Assembly: GCA_003290165.1 (NCBI GenBank)
Contig: QNQO01000799.1
Span: 310,001 to 374,000 of the forward strand
DNA from: Berberis thunbergii
Taxonomy: Eukaryota > Streptophyta > Magnoliopsida > Ranunculales > Berberidaceae
Direction: 5' to 3'
Length of the DNA stretch: 64,000 nt
The position numbers and the translations under genes were made by a program. Below, piece by piece: positions 1 to 11,302 of the stretch. How positions within the stretch are numbered: position 1 is the stretch's first letter; every line of letters begins with the position of its first letter. Under the pieces are notes generated by a model, which searched no databases, was not told the origin of the DNA, and was given only the letters and a program-made list of their open reading frames with translations.

Positions 1-379
1 AACAATTTTCCTTGAAGATTTTAAGTTTTTTCGTGAAAAAAATCATAGGTAAACAAAAGTTTTCTTGCAACAAAACAATTTGTTGGTAAAACTATTTGAT
101 TTTTACCAACGAATTTTCTTGGTAGTTGTCAGTATTACCAACACTGTGTTTCCTTGACTTATCAATTGTTTTACCAACAAAAATGTAATTCCTTGGTAAA
201 AACCTTTAGCTGCGGGGATGCCTCCACGAACCCAATAACAAATTTTTTCCTTGTTAAAAGTTTTTTCCAACAAAATTTTGATTTTTGTAAATTAATTATT
301 GAAAAATGCCTTAATTTTTTTTTTGCATGTATTAAAATTTTTTGGAAAACTTCATGGGTTTGTGGCACAGAGGGTTATT
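1..379. other. AT-rich stretch with short imperfect repeats
   Basis: No gene is visible. The stretch holds many imperfect copies of TTGGTAAAA-like and ACCAACAAA-like words on both strands, between about 60 and 300. These may be the edge of an unrecognised repeat. The short open frames here are T-rich and look non-coding. Confidence 0.4.
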
Positions 380-1525
380 GATTTGATGTTTTTGGAAATG
401 CGTAGGTGTGAATTTGTATGAATGATCGTGTCAAGTGTAGATGTGTGATTTGAATCATTCATGGATTGCCTTGTGCTCATGAAATGACAATGTCTCTAAC
501 CCCTACTGGATAACTTCCATTGGATACCTTAAACAAATATTGGATGCAACTTGGCAACATACCTATTTATGAAGACGCATATGTGATTATAGACTTAGTG
601 ATCGATGCCCTTAAGAAGAGGTTTATTGAATCCACTTCTTATCAGAAGTTGGCATTGTAGAGGAAGCTTCTAGAATTGAGTTGCCCTAGTTCAACTATAA
701 TGATTGAACCATCCAAACTTGTGACAGGCGAGGGAAGACCTAAGAATAAGTTATCCAAGCATAATAAGTCAACTAAAAGGGAAACATTGGGTCACGAGTA
801 TGCCAAGACTCAAGAGAAGCTAAAAAGTCAAGAAAGTGTTTGCAAGCAAAAGCAAAATCCCAAAAAGTCCCACTATACTTGGATGAAGCAAATTCCATTG
901 TGGATTCGAGACTATGTTGATAACATTAAAAATGTTGAAGGCAATGGAAATTATGGATTTCGATGCATAGCCAATTTCCTAGATTACGACCGCCAGAGTG
1001 GTTGGAAGTAGCCAAGTAGGTAAGGAATGTACTAATAATGAAGCTAGAAATTAATGAAGAGTTTTGACTTGGAATGTGGCACGAGTCATGGGCGAAGATG
1101 ATAAAGGGTGCTTTGATAATTCCTTAATCCAAGGTACTCGTAGGCTAGAGAAATAGGCTTATTGGCCCTAATATGTTAGAGTTTGCGGCCAATCATTACC
1201 AGTGTGTGTTTGTTAGTTATGAGAATCAAGCACTATGTGTTTTCCATATGTTCAGCCTATGTCACAATTCAACGACATTAAGGTGTGTTTCATGGCACAT
1301 CTCACCCAAAGATCCCACTTTGTCTTGTTCCATATGTTATCAAGATCCTCATTACCTCATACAGTTGCTAGTTGGCCCTCTCGCCTATTTTCAGAAGCAA
1401 TTTCTAGGAAGAGTTCACTCAATGCCCAACTCCACATTGGTGACGTGATGTTGACGAAGTACAATGTCAAGAATGCTAAAATGATGAACAACTCGGAGGA
1501 GGTCATTGCCATATTACATTGATGT
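380..1525 (+). pseudogene. Mutator-like transposase C-terminus with OTU-like tail, decayed
   Basis: This is a remnant of a MULE/FAR1-type transposase gene. Around 436-485 the translation gives a SWIM zinc-finger pattern: C-x-C, then GLPCAHEM, with a stop between the two halves. It is followed by a 'PLDTLNKYW' stretch like that after the SWIM finger in MULE proteins. From about 676 an open 111-aa frame holds basic K/S-rich sequence and ends in GNYGFRCIANFL, which resembles the catalytic-cysteine box of OTU-like cysteine proteases (GNCGFRAIA). The cysteine position reads tyrosine here, so the active site would be lost. OTU-like homology continues to about 1520 through several frameshifts and stops (ELEINEE, WHESWAKMI, then SYENQALCVF). 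MULE genes carrying an OTU-like tail are known in plants. The N-terminal and transposase parts are absent on this side. Confidence 0.62.
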
Positions 1526-1854
1526 ATGCTTGCACTTTTGACGTACATATTGTAACTGCCATGTAAACTAATACACTGACATGAAAATCATATTTTGTTT
1601 TGATGATATAGGTTAATCTTTTTGTTAGAAAAGTCATCGTTTTTGTATCTATGGATTACTTGTAATTAAATGTCAATATACATAAACTCAAAGGGTAAAA
1701 ATTTTAAGATGAAAATTGAAACAGGAGACAATCGCACAATCCCCTGCGACACTGACAAAAGTATAGAAATATACCCCAACGCATATGTCATGACAAACCT
1801 GTTGACAACATTCGCATGATCCTTCGTGAATGATTATTTTCCATTCACATAGAC
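1526..1854. other. No gene seen
   Basis: AT-rich sequence between the MULE remnant and the first copy of the hairpin repeat. No coding or RNA gene is recognised. Confidence 0.4.
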
Positions 1855-2035
1855 CTTTGCGACAGAGTTCAAAACTGACTCTGTCCAAAATTTGGAACTA
1901 TGGGTGTTTGAATTTATTTGTTTCAAATTAAAAAATTTTCTATGGTATTGCAACAATGTTTAGAGGTAAAATCCACATTCCATACATATTTATGAAATTC
2001 TTAGTGAGGAGAAACCTGCGAATAAGTGGACTTCA
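1855..2035. repeat. Dispersed repeat, copy 1, with 8-bp-stem hairpin
   Basis: The first of three diverged copies of a repeat that starts with a hairpin (GACAGAGT, loop, ACTCTGTC). It is followed by a 'CAAAATTTGGA' word and further on by 'TTGCAACAATGTTTA' and 'GTGGACT'. The other copies are at about 2668-2842 and 2866-2985. The family is not recognised. Confidence 0.6.
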
Positions 2036-2226
2036 ATCAGGTAGTTTTATTAGGTACACTTTTCATTTGCGGTATTCCACCTCTTGCTTGTTTTTTGTCC
2101 AAAGACAATATTCTTAATGATAGTTGGTTGTATTCACTCATTTTCATGATAATAGCTTGTTCACAACAGGATTAATTGCATTTTATATGTTTCGAATTTA
2201 TTTACTTACTTTTGAAGGGCATATAA

Positions 2227-2410
2227 ATGTCCATTTGCAAAATTTCAGTGGCAAACATTAAATCTCTATATGCTCGTATTCACGATCTTGATAAGGTAAT
2301 GTTAGGCGAATTAATAGAGTTTGAAGAGAGTACTACAGGCATTGTTCTTAATTTGAAATCAAATAATGTTGGTGTTGTATTAATGGGCAACTGTTTAAGT
2401 ATATTTCTTC
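2227..2410 (+). pseudogene. atpA: Chloroplast atpA fragment in nuclear DNA (NUPT)
   Basis: A short piece of the plastid gene for the alpha subunit of the CF1 ATP synthase. The open frame 2227-2418 reads [19 protein letters not shown] and then [15 protein letters not shown], from about 2262 to 2400. This follows plastid AtpA around residues 35-80 ([33 protein letters not shown]). Several changes fall in conserved positions (G to D, A to L, D to N), and the similarity stops on both sides, so the piece is non-functional. The remaining nucleotide resemblance to plastid codon use fits a nuclear plastid insertion rather than a nuclear gene. The mitochondrial atpA paralogue is less similar in the parts I can compare. 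Confidence 0.8.
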
Positions 2411-2667
2411 ATCTTTAAAAAAAAAAAAAAAAGATAGGTGGAATTTGATTGATGAGTATAATCATATTATGGGAGAATGATGGGAATTGAAATCTTTGAA
2501 TAGGAAAAAGAATGGATCCGTAGGGTTCCAAATGATTTGGCTTATTTGAAAAAAGCCTTGTTTTTTGGACCATCTATCTCATGTCTTGTACTACATGGCT
2601 CCACTCTGCAAGAACTCTTTGATTGGGATCCTATAAAAATCCAACTCGCTTTCCAAAAAAAAGATCT

Positions 2668-2842
2668 CTTGCGCCAGAGTCCAAAACTGACTCTGTCCAA
2701 AATTTGGAATTGTGGGTTTTTGAAATGTTTTCAAAATAAAAAAAATTTCTATAGTTTTGCAACAATGTTTATAGGCATAATCCACCTTCCAAACACATTT
2801 TAGAATTTCCTATATTAAAGAAATTGCGAACATGTGGACTAT
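2668..2842. repeat. Dispersed repeat, copy 2
   Basis: Second copy of the hairpin repeat. It has GCCAGAGT..ACTCTGTC, so one stem base is mismatched relative to copy 1. The same downstream words follow (CAAAATTTGGAA, TTGCAACAATGTTTATAGGC, GTGGACTA). Copy 3 follows in direct orientation within 30 bp. Confidence 0.6.
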
Positions 2843-2865
2843 GTGTTACCAGTTCGCATTGTCCT

Positions 2866-2985
2866 ATGTGACAGAATCCAAAATTGACTCTGTCCAAATT
2901 TGGACTTGTTTGTGTTTGCAATTTTTTTATTTTTTATTTATTTTGCATAACTTAGTGGTTTTGCAACAATGATTTAGTTTCATTT
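2866..2985. repeat. Dispersed repeat, copy 3
   Basis: Third, most diverged copy (GACAGAAT..ACTCTGTC), ending near 'TTTTGCAACAATGATTTAG'. It is in the same orientation as copies 1 and 2. Confidence 0.5.
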
Positions 2986-3545
2986 TCTCCCAAGATAACT
3001 TTGTCTCCATTTATTTGGATTTTTAAACAACATTTTAATGCTAGGTAACTTGTTGCCAATTTCTTTTAGTTTTATGCAAGGAAACAAACATTTCATTTCA
3101 TTGGAGCATAAACAAAGTACATATGCATAACAAACAAAACACATACGCATTCACTAAAAAATTGATGAAGAACAATCACCATCAACTTGTCATCATGACT
3201 ACTCTTCAACAGAGTGAGCAACAATATGATAAAAAAAAACAAGAGCGGGCTTGTTTAGGGTTCCAACGTCTCCATCTTCTTAGTGGAAAGTTAAGAAATT
3301 AAGTCACATTTCTACTCCAAACTGAATCAAATCTTTTATTTGATAAATGTTGACTCACTCACACTTGCCTTGTTGGAATCGTTTGGAACCGGACTGTTCC
3401 AAACTGTTAGTTAGGTTCGGTCCCAATGTTCAAAATGAGGGAATCCGGACCGGACCGGACCGAACCGAATCCGTTAAATTTAAACGATTCGAGTTAGACT
3501 CTTCAAAATTTGTAACAGATCCAGACCATGCCCACCCCTAGAAAT
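2986..3545. other. No gene; possible hAT-type terminus at the right end
   Basis: AT-rich sequence. At about 3400-3542 there is a CCGGACCGGACCG-rich subterminal stretch that ends in 'GCCCACCCCTA'. This is the type of end seen on plant non-autonomous hAT elements. I could not find the matching left end or target duplication, so only a truncated terminus is suggested. Confidence 0.35.
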
Positions 3546-3559
3546 ATCCCAGTCTTCAT

Positions 3560-5347
3560 GCTTATGCTCTATCAAATCAAGCAGCTCATGCCCCCCTTCA
3601 ATAACCGGCTGAATTGGACAATCTTCGCAACCTCAGGGAGCTCTTTCTCCGGAGCTTCCCATTGTGTCTTTGAGATGGTCAACTCCAATTTGGCCTAAGC
3701 CAATCTTTCTTCACAATCTGCCAGCCTACAGGCAGCCTTGTCACTTCTAATCCGCTCGGACTCCAACTACTCCTTCAGAAGGTCCAACTCCTCGTTAGAC
3801 AAGAACAACTGCTCCTCAACCTTCTCACAAAGATTGGTCCAATAGGCAGCAATAAAGGGATTCAAGAGAGGCGGGTTATGCAGATCAAGGTGGAAATTGG
3901 GGATTCAGGCTGACGATAAGTCTGTGGATCAACCGTAATTGAGAATGGGCCCCCCAAATATGCTCTCGTTGACCAGCCTCACCAACATGATTCACTGATG
4001 AATCATATGTGATTTCCCTTAAAGTAGGTTGTTTTGCTTCAAGGTTGACAAGAAGCTTCAATGCAAGCTGAAAGAGTTTGTTCGATGCAATCACATCATC
4101 TTCCTCACTAATTTTACTAGGGTCATCAATCCCCGCAAATTGTGAAAGCTCCTCTTCTAGGAATGTCAGCCAAGCACACGTGGAATAGGAGAAGCAAGGT
4201 TGGCAAAAGAACACCATGCCAGCTGGAGGAGTCTGTCCAACTCGATCGCAGCCTCTCCTTAATTTGTTCCACTAGGGTCATCAATCCCAGCTACTTGCTC
4301 CTTTTCCGGGGAGGTCAATGAAGTAGGGGGAGCAGCCGGAGTAGCACCGGTCTTTGCCTTTTTGGATAAATGTCCCAGAGAAACCATCCCCTCTAAACCT
4401 TCATTTTCAAAGGGTTGGGCATATTCACCATCCAAACCTTCTTCTTCAAAGGTTCAAAAACTCGGTCTTTAGCCCCTGAAACGAGCCACAGGAGCAGTTA
4501 GAGTCTGTTCCGAACCACCAGCCTTGGCAGAATACAGGTCATTCCACCTGTTGTTATCTATAGGAGGAGTCAAGAACAACCGTCAATAGCAACTTGAGGA
4601 ATTGAGCCCTCGCCCACTCCTCTCTAGGGGTGAAAATAGGAGGCAAATCCTCTGATTACAAACAAACAACAAGTTGGTTAAGAACTCAAGGTATATTAAA
4701 AGCTAAAAAGGAAGAAAGAAAATTAAACTTAATCAATTTCCTAAAGGTGTGGAGGCCGATCTGACCCTCAAACAAGAAGTACCCAGAACTCACAAAAGCA
4801 GTACTTCTGCCAGTTTTTTTAAAGTCGTTTGGGAGTTCATCCAAATAGGATGCTTCCTCAAGGCACAAATACCATTAGGATCCATCTAATGAAAGTCAAC
4901 GAGTGGAACACCTTGGTTGAAAAATGGAGCCCAAACTCCTTCACCCTATTCACAGTCGCAATCAGTGTCCTCCACCCATTTGGCCGTAGTTGGGCTAAGG
5001 GATGCCATGGTACGTCGAGAAACGCAAGATGGATTCAAGAACTGGGAGCGAAGACCTACCTTGAACATGGCCTAGTAGAGGCAGACAAAACATTTCCTTG
5101 ACTGGGTAGGAAAGTCATCTGGCCTCGGAACAACAAGTTCCATATCAACAAGGATTTGATACTGTCGACGGAGTTCAGTCAAGTCTACCTCAATCATCAA
5201 CGACTCCTTGAAGAGTTCAAGGCAGGAGGCCAATAGATCGTCAGGAAGAAACCTCTTACTAGACATGATTAGAAAGAGGTAGAACTTGAAAGTTTGAAGA
5301 CATAATACAACAAAGAACTCTGAAAAATTTGGGGTTGTAAAGACCAA
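3560..5347 (-). pseudogene. Gypsy-type transposon N-terminal ORF, decayed
   Basis: Minus-strand remnant of a plant transposon protein of the 'putative gypsy type transposon' family (Pfam Transposase_28). The first piece (5347-5072) has 'FLPDDLLASCLELFKE', then 'ELVVPRPDDFP' and 'RKCFVCLY', which match the family's hallmark. The next pieces continue with stops and frame changes through about 4690. Another open piece lies at 4217-3885, and the 3' part (about 3850-3600) reads as an acidic, leucine-rich coiled coil ('EEQLFLSNEELDLL', 'CRLADCEERLA'). This order (conserved N-terminal domain, then coiled coil) is normal for the family. Multiple stops make it non-functional. Confidence 0.6.
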
Positions 5348-5838
5348 ATTTCACGAAAGTAGACTTATATAGGGCTTGGCATGTGGAAAAAGCATCAACC
5401 TAAATGTCGCACCAACATTAAATGTTGTGCAAAACCCTAAGAGTCCCAAAGAAAACCATCATGGCATAACACAGACCCCTACATATGCCGAGTTAGTGGC
5501 CCCGCACGCGAACCACATGCTAATTAGGGGGAGTAACTGATGAGACATCGAACAATCATCCAATCGTAGGCGGACACGTGGTACGAGCCAACCCTAAGAT
5601 GATAGCCCGGATGGATCCAGGTTCTAAGAGACCCAATTCATCCTATAAGTCAGGTGATCAAGCCCAGATTATACAAGCCTAATGTGGCAGGAATCTAAGA
5701 GCTTGCCCCAAGACATAAAGGCCAAAATGTCGACCCTTGGGCTGGAATAAGCCCAATATCCACTTAGACCACTCTTAGACCAACTAGGAAAATGACATTG
5801 AGACCTAAAAGAAACAAATACCAAAGAAGATCAAGTCA
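5348..5838. other. No gene seen; probable flank of the decayed transposon
   Basis: Upstream side of the minus-strand gypsy-type remnant. There is no recognisable reading frame. It may be leader or LTR-like sequence of the same element, but no paired repeat was found in the window. Confidence 0.3.
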
Positions 5839-5846
5839 TGGAAGGG

Positions 5847-6838
5847 TAGGGGTGAGTACCGAATGGGATGGACATCATCCCTATCTCATCCCGTTAATTC
5901 ATGATCTGAACGATCTCGTCCCGTCCCAACCGGGTTCGAGATGGGACGAGGCCAATAGGACATAAAATATTTGTTGAAAATGTGCCAAGCATGTGTTCAT
6001 TTGTACAAGTTGTGGGTACCAATTTGCCAAAATTTTGTATACTTAACTTGCGAGCAAGGTTAGTAGACCTTTATGTTTGTTCTTATATATTAGCAACTTG
6101 TCAGTATTACTTATATCTCACCTAATTTAATATGTTGAGTTTTGCTTTTGAGATATGCGTTTCACCTGTGAGCTTTCCTATGTGAGCATGATAAAATCAA
6201 CTTTTTTTTAACACGTGACTTAGGATTTTACTCCATCCACACTTGCATGGACAACTTCTTCATTATTGGTTAATTCTCAAATATAGGTACTCGGGGCTGC
6301 AGAGGCATCCAGAGTTTACCACCTTCAGCCATTGGTGATCCCAATAATTTGGATGCAGGGTCTATTAAATGCAAAAAAGGTATTCCTATGCAAGCGATCA
6401 TTTAGCAGGTTTGCAATGGTAGTATTGTCCAAGTGAACTTGCTCCCAGAGTTTCAGTTTGTTCAAGTATTTGTTGTTGGAATCCAAGTAAGTCATCACCA
6501 AATGAGCAATATTTGAACAATTTATAAACATTTCAATTTGGTAGTCCTTGTATAACTTGTGATCCTCTCATATTCATAAAGTGAATATGCATCTCAAATG
6601 ATCAATATGTATCTTAGAATACTTATATCAAAATTTTCCTTTCTAAAAAATATTAAAATTATTAATAATAGATATTTAAAAAATCAGTTTGGGACGGGAC
6701 AGGAAGGGATGGGGCGGGATTGAAAATCTTCATCTCGATCCCATCTCACTCTAGATCGGGATGGGATTGATCAATCCCAATAAGACCCGAAAAAAATTGG
6801 GATGGGATTAAGATCGTAGGATGGGATGTCCACCCCTA
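5847..6838. mobile_element. Non-autonomous hAT element with perfect 8-bp TSD
   Basis: The element starts TAGGGGTGAGTAC and ends GTCCACCCCTA, so the outer 8 bases are inverted repeats (TAGGGGTG). It is flanked by a perfect 8-bp duplication TGGAAGGG (5839-5846 and 6839-6846). Both ends carry GGGATGGGA/TCCCGTCCC-rich subterminal repeats, which is typical of plant hAT non-autonomous families. The 992-bp interior is AT-rich and has no transposase. Ends, TSD length and lack of coding capacity agree with a hAT deletion derivative mobilised in trans. Confidence 0.88.
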
Positions 6839-6846
6839 TGGAAGGG

Positions 6847-7331
6847 TAAGAACCCTACAAGAACATGACTTGATAGAGGGGAAATCTGAATAAGATTTTC
6901 TCCCTTTATGCACAATCAGAGGCCGAATCAAGGAAGGAGATAAATTTTATGATTATATAAGGTGAACAAGAGGAAGAATTAGGGTATGCAACTGTAATTT
7001 TACCAAGCCGAATTCCACCTTTTTGTTCAAAGCCTGACTTTATCACCAAAGTGTCTTTGGCCACCCACACAATGGTCCTTGGTTCAATTTTTTTTTCTTC
7101 TTATTTTGCAGGTCAAAGTCAAGGAGGACGAATTTAAGTGCATAAAAAACTATGGGGCACTTAAAGAAACTGATGCAATAAGGGATCAGTAAACATTAGT
7201 GTGGAGGCCTAGGAGAATCAAGTCCTTAGCAAAAAGAGAACATAAATGAAAGGCGGGACAAGCGAAAAAGAGAAAGACAGATAACACTTAAAAATGCAGT
7301 TGGTAGTAGCGATGCAAATGGCCAATGACAT
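6847..7331. other. No gene seen
   Basis: Unremarkable AT-rich sequence between the hAT element and the MITE. No coding signal is recognised. Confidence 0.35.
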
Positions 7332-7334
7332 TTA

Positions 7335-7649
7335 CAATGTGTTTGGTTGCATGGAATGTTATTCCATGTGAATTTATAAGGGGACAACCTACATCTAAAC
7401 TTATTTGAGGTCCACTCAAATCCACCATTAGATTTTGTGATCAATGGTGGGAATGGAAGTCCCATGAATATGAAAATCACATGCATTGGAGACTAAGGAG
7501 TGTGATTTTCATATTCATGAGACTTCTATTCACACCATTGATCATAAAATCTAATGATGGATTGGTGAATGGGCCTCAAATTAGCTTAGATGTAGGTTGT
7601 CCCCTTATGAATTCCCATGAAATAAGATTTCATGCAACCAAACACACCC
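7335..7649. mobile_element. Foldback Tourist-like MITE
   Basis: A 315-bp near-palindrome. The left end, CAATGTGTTTGGTTGCATGG, mirrors the right end (reverse complement GGGTGTGTTTGGTTGCATG). The arms continue inward almost to the centre near 7490 (GATTTTCATATTCATG against its complement). It is flanked by TTA on both sides (7332-7334, 7650-7652), the target duplication of PIF/Harbinger-type MITEs. RNA from it would form one long hairpin. The two short open frames are mirror images within the palindrome and are not genes. Confidence 0.82.
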
Positions 7650-7652
7650 TTA

Positions 7653-10600
7653 GTTACAATTCGGTTTGAGCTACCAGAAGCTATAGAAGGATGCCCACTC
7701 CACTCAGGAGAAACAATAGTAAGAACATTCGTTATATCAAACACAAACACAATACCTTTATGTTAGAAAAAGAAAAGATGTCTATAGTCTTCTAAATGGC
7801 TTTAGTTATGATTCAATTATTGGTGTGTACAAGGCCATGAGTGTGCTAGCTAATCATATATAGAGCTAGATACGCAAGTTGAAATCTTTACACTATAAAG
7901 AAGTGCTTACTGGAGAAGAATTGGAATCCTTACACATGGACCTTTTGTAATGTGAGAGAAGCTGATGGTGTATATTTAATTTGTGAATATTCTTATGATC
8001 CTAAAACGAGAAAAAAAAAATGAAAATCTTTCTTTTACTACTTAAACTGTCAAGTTTCCTAAGTAGCTTTGCAGCTTTCAGTCATGCGGGAACTCTTATA
8101 ACATTGAAGGGTGGTCATTTCCTTGAAAGCACTTGGGAAATTTGCATTATAATGTGGCTTTTATTGAGTGTGGATAGGGGAACCAAATTTTGCAAAAATT
8201 TGCAATCGGGTTCTGCAACCAGGATGGTGTGGCATCATCAGAGGAGTTTCTTATAATCTCGAGATACACAAATACTTTAGAGATTTCATCATTAATTCAA
8301 GATTACGCCACTTCACCCTAGTTGCAAAATCCGGTTTCCTAGTATTTTCGATCTCTAATTGGTTATTATTCAGATGTTATTTCTCTTTGTTCAAGTTGCT
8401 TTATACTTTTATTAGATACGATTGTGAAATGAGTGGTCTGAGTTGGTAGGTTAAGCAATACTTTGGATTTGAACTAGAGTACTCTTCTCTATAAATCCCA
8501 TTTCCAAGAGCATTCATCATCGTCATCCCTAAAGGACTTGGATTTAAGAACAGAAATATTATCTGCATCCACCACTCAACTTCATTCACAACTATCTACC
8601 ATATTATAGCCCCCAAAATGCTCGATTTTAACTTCATAGTTAAATTGGTGCATTTCTCAAACCTTATCGTACACAAAAATAATAATAATAATAATAAATA
8701 AATAAAATTGTCAATGCTACTTTCTGAACAACCAAATACATCTCTTAACCTAAATTGTAGGAAATCGTAACAGACATGTTGGTCTTCAGTTATCCTCAAT
8801 CGAAGACCTAAAGATACAATACATATCCTTCAATTGGGATTCACACTTTTCAATAATTTTTCCTTTTCCTGCAACACAAGAACATGAAATTAACTCTCAT
8901 TGGTATTTTAATAAGATCATAACGTTTTTTACATCTTGATTTTTGTCACTGCCCACTTATTGATATTTGATATTTCATGAGCTTGTAGGGCGTCATGATT
9001 GGAACCCACTACCTATGGGTGTGGTTTCTTAGTACATGACTTCCTCCTAAGAAACTTAGTCACATATTAACCTACTCATTATGTTGAGCTCGGGCCATAA
9101 TGTAGAGTTTCAATCATGGGCATTTTTAGTACCCATCTGGTCTAGATCGTAGTCCATTTCCAACAACCCAAAAATATCTCAAGGGAATGTCGAGCCTTAA
9201 CGTAAGTTGTATTTTTAATTGAAATTTGGTCCCAAGGGCACAATTTTAAAATTGGGTTGGCCAAAACGATAGTAAGAGTGTGGTGTCGTCTAACATCCAA
9301 GAGAAATTGTTTCACTAATGTGATTTGGTACTTAGCTTTCTGCGGCTGGGTTTCCTGGGTTACTGTTTGGTGGTGAATTTACACTTTGCTCATTCTTTTT
9401 ACAAAAGTTTTCAAAGGTGTAAATGTGGCAGTCACCAGCTGGAACTAGGCCTGTAGAATTTCTGTATACTTTATAGGCAAGCCAAGACCCTAAAGGAATG
9501 TGAAAAATCATATTTCATTACAAACCCCTCAGATTGTGCCACGTGTGTATTATTATTATTATTATTGTTATTATTATGACCATCATCGTCATTATTATTA
9601 TTTTGTCACTTTAATTCATGCGATTTCAGTTCCTTTGCAAATTATCTTTCAAGCACTTCTAAGTTTTTTTTTGAAATTTAAATTAATATTAAAAGACTTA
9701 GGTTCTTATTGAGAATGGAAATCAATAAACACAATCGAGTTTATATTAAAGTTTTGAAAATCTAAGTATATCTACAACTTCATCAAAAAAAAAAAAAAAA
9801 AAATCTGAGTTTGCATGAATGAAAGTAATCAATTCCGCACCCACGATGCTTCATCAAGAGATTCATAGTTTTCACTTTTCGTGGTTTTGCAAAATCTCGT
9901 GGGGATGAATTCAATTGCTTCAATGCCCAATCGAAGAGGTGGAGAACTAACTTTTTGGTGTTTGGCAACGAATGACACTAATACGAAACTGATTCAAAGT
10001 ATATGCGAAAATAATAAAAGAGAAGAAGAAGGCAATTTGTTCCGACCTTTGTTATCTTATTAATTAACAAAGATTATAACACTCTAAATAAAACTATCGA
10101 GAAGCTATTTCCTTGGATGCCTAAACCTACATACAATAATTCAATATATAAGCTAAACAATTCTAAGCCAAACAAGGAAAACATACTCTTAATAGGAAAA
10201 TGATTTCAATTTCTCTTTCCTTGTCGTCCGGCAAGGAGAACTTTCATGCTTCTAACAAGATTTTGACTTTAGAAGCTTCTAAAACATTTTGGGACGCTGC
10301 TTCGATCGACCCCGCCCAAGGCATTACCCCAACTAAACTAATCGGGCAGCTCAATCCCGTGTCGGGATCCCCGAACCCCAAGTTTGCAAAAGTGGATACT
10401 AACGTATTAGATAAGCAAGTCATTTGAGGTACAAAGGTGGGGGAAGTCGACGGATGAGAGAGGTGGATATATAAGATCGAATTTGATTTGGGTTACAGTT
10501 CAAAAATGTGAGCTCTTCACAATGTTGGAGAGATGAATGGGAAAGAAAGCCAAGAAAGTTAGGGCGTTTAGATGAGATATAGCTAGCAAAGATAGAGCGG

Positions 10601-11078
10601 ATTATTGTTTGGGTCTTGGTGATGTGATACGATACTTTAATAGTCAAAACAAAAATGAGAATAAAGCTAGGGGTGATCGTTTTAACTGGGAAGAAGATGA
10701 TGTTCATTGAGCTACGTATTAAGAACTGTACCCCATCACATGCATCACGAAGAAGGTATATAATAAGTGTTTACATTCTGGCTTAGGAGTGGGCACAGTT
10801 TGGTACGACTCTGTACCGATACCATTCCTGCAATATGAAATCAGGACAGTTTGGTTCTAAGGGATTTTGAAATTGGTCCCAATCATCAAACCTAAAAACC
10901 CTAAAACCATCTCAATTTGTAGTCGCTAAATAAATTGAACCTCTAAACTCTTTCCGGTAATGAAATTCATTGGTCAGGTGTTGCCATTTTTGGTGACAAC
11001 CAATACATGCATGAATCCTTATCTAATTTCAATAGGTTTCAAAAACCAGCTACAGAAAATACTACTGATATGCATAAA
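7653..11078. other. Intergenic, no gene recognised; microsatellites
   Basis: About 3.4 kb downstream of SRP54 with only short, unconserved frames. It holds AAT/TAA repeats at about 8675-8705, a TAT-rich repeat at about 9547-9605 and an A-tract at about 9785-9802. At about 10789 a 'TAGGAGTGGGCACAG' word resembles the left end of hAT-type elements, but no mate was found. I see nothing else to name. Confidence 0.4.
9547..9605. repeat. Interrupted (TAT)n microsatellite
   Basis: Runs of TAT/ATT interrupted by GTT and by an ATCATCGTC segment. The 70-aa frame across it (poly-tyrosine) is an artefact of the repeat. Confidence 0.8.
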
Positions 11079-11302
11079 GGGTCTATTTGATTGGACAGAA
11101 AATAGACATGGAATTGATATTGTTTCCCATGAATTCGATTCCGAGGCCTCCCCCCTTGGGCTTGGATTCCCATGAGTAATGAGATAACGGTCTTATGAAG
11201 AATCGCTTTCCTGTCAATAAATAGACAACCAAACACCGGAAATCTGCCATAACAAAGGAAATGGATTCAATTCCCAAGGAAAATGACTAATCAAACATAC
11301 CC
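11079..11302. mobile_element. Small MITE 3' of SRP54
   Basis: The left end GGGTCTATTTGATTGGACAG mirrors the right end (reverse complement GGGTATGTTTGATTAGTCAT) over roughly 18 bases with a few mismatches. Flanking AAA on both sides may be a 3-bp target duplication. The length (224 bp), the 'GGGT..TTTGATT' end and the lack of coding capacity fit a Harbinger-type MITE. It lies about 530 bp past the SRP54 stop codon, so it may sit close to or beyond the 3' UTR. Confidence 0.62.

Noticed and set aside
3340..3545. Possible complete hAT element ending GCCCACCCCTA
   Set aside because: No matching left terminus or 8-bp target duplication could be found; at most a truncated end.
9500..9712. 70-aa poly-tyrosine frame
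   Set aside because: Product of a TAT microsatellite.
10789..10950. hAT-like left terminus TAGGAGTGGGCACAG
   Set aside because: No right end or target duplication found within reach.
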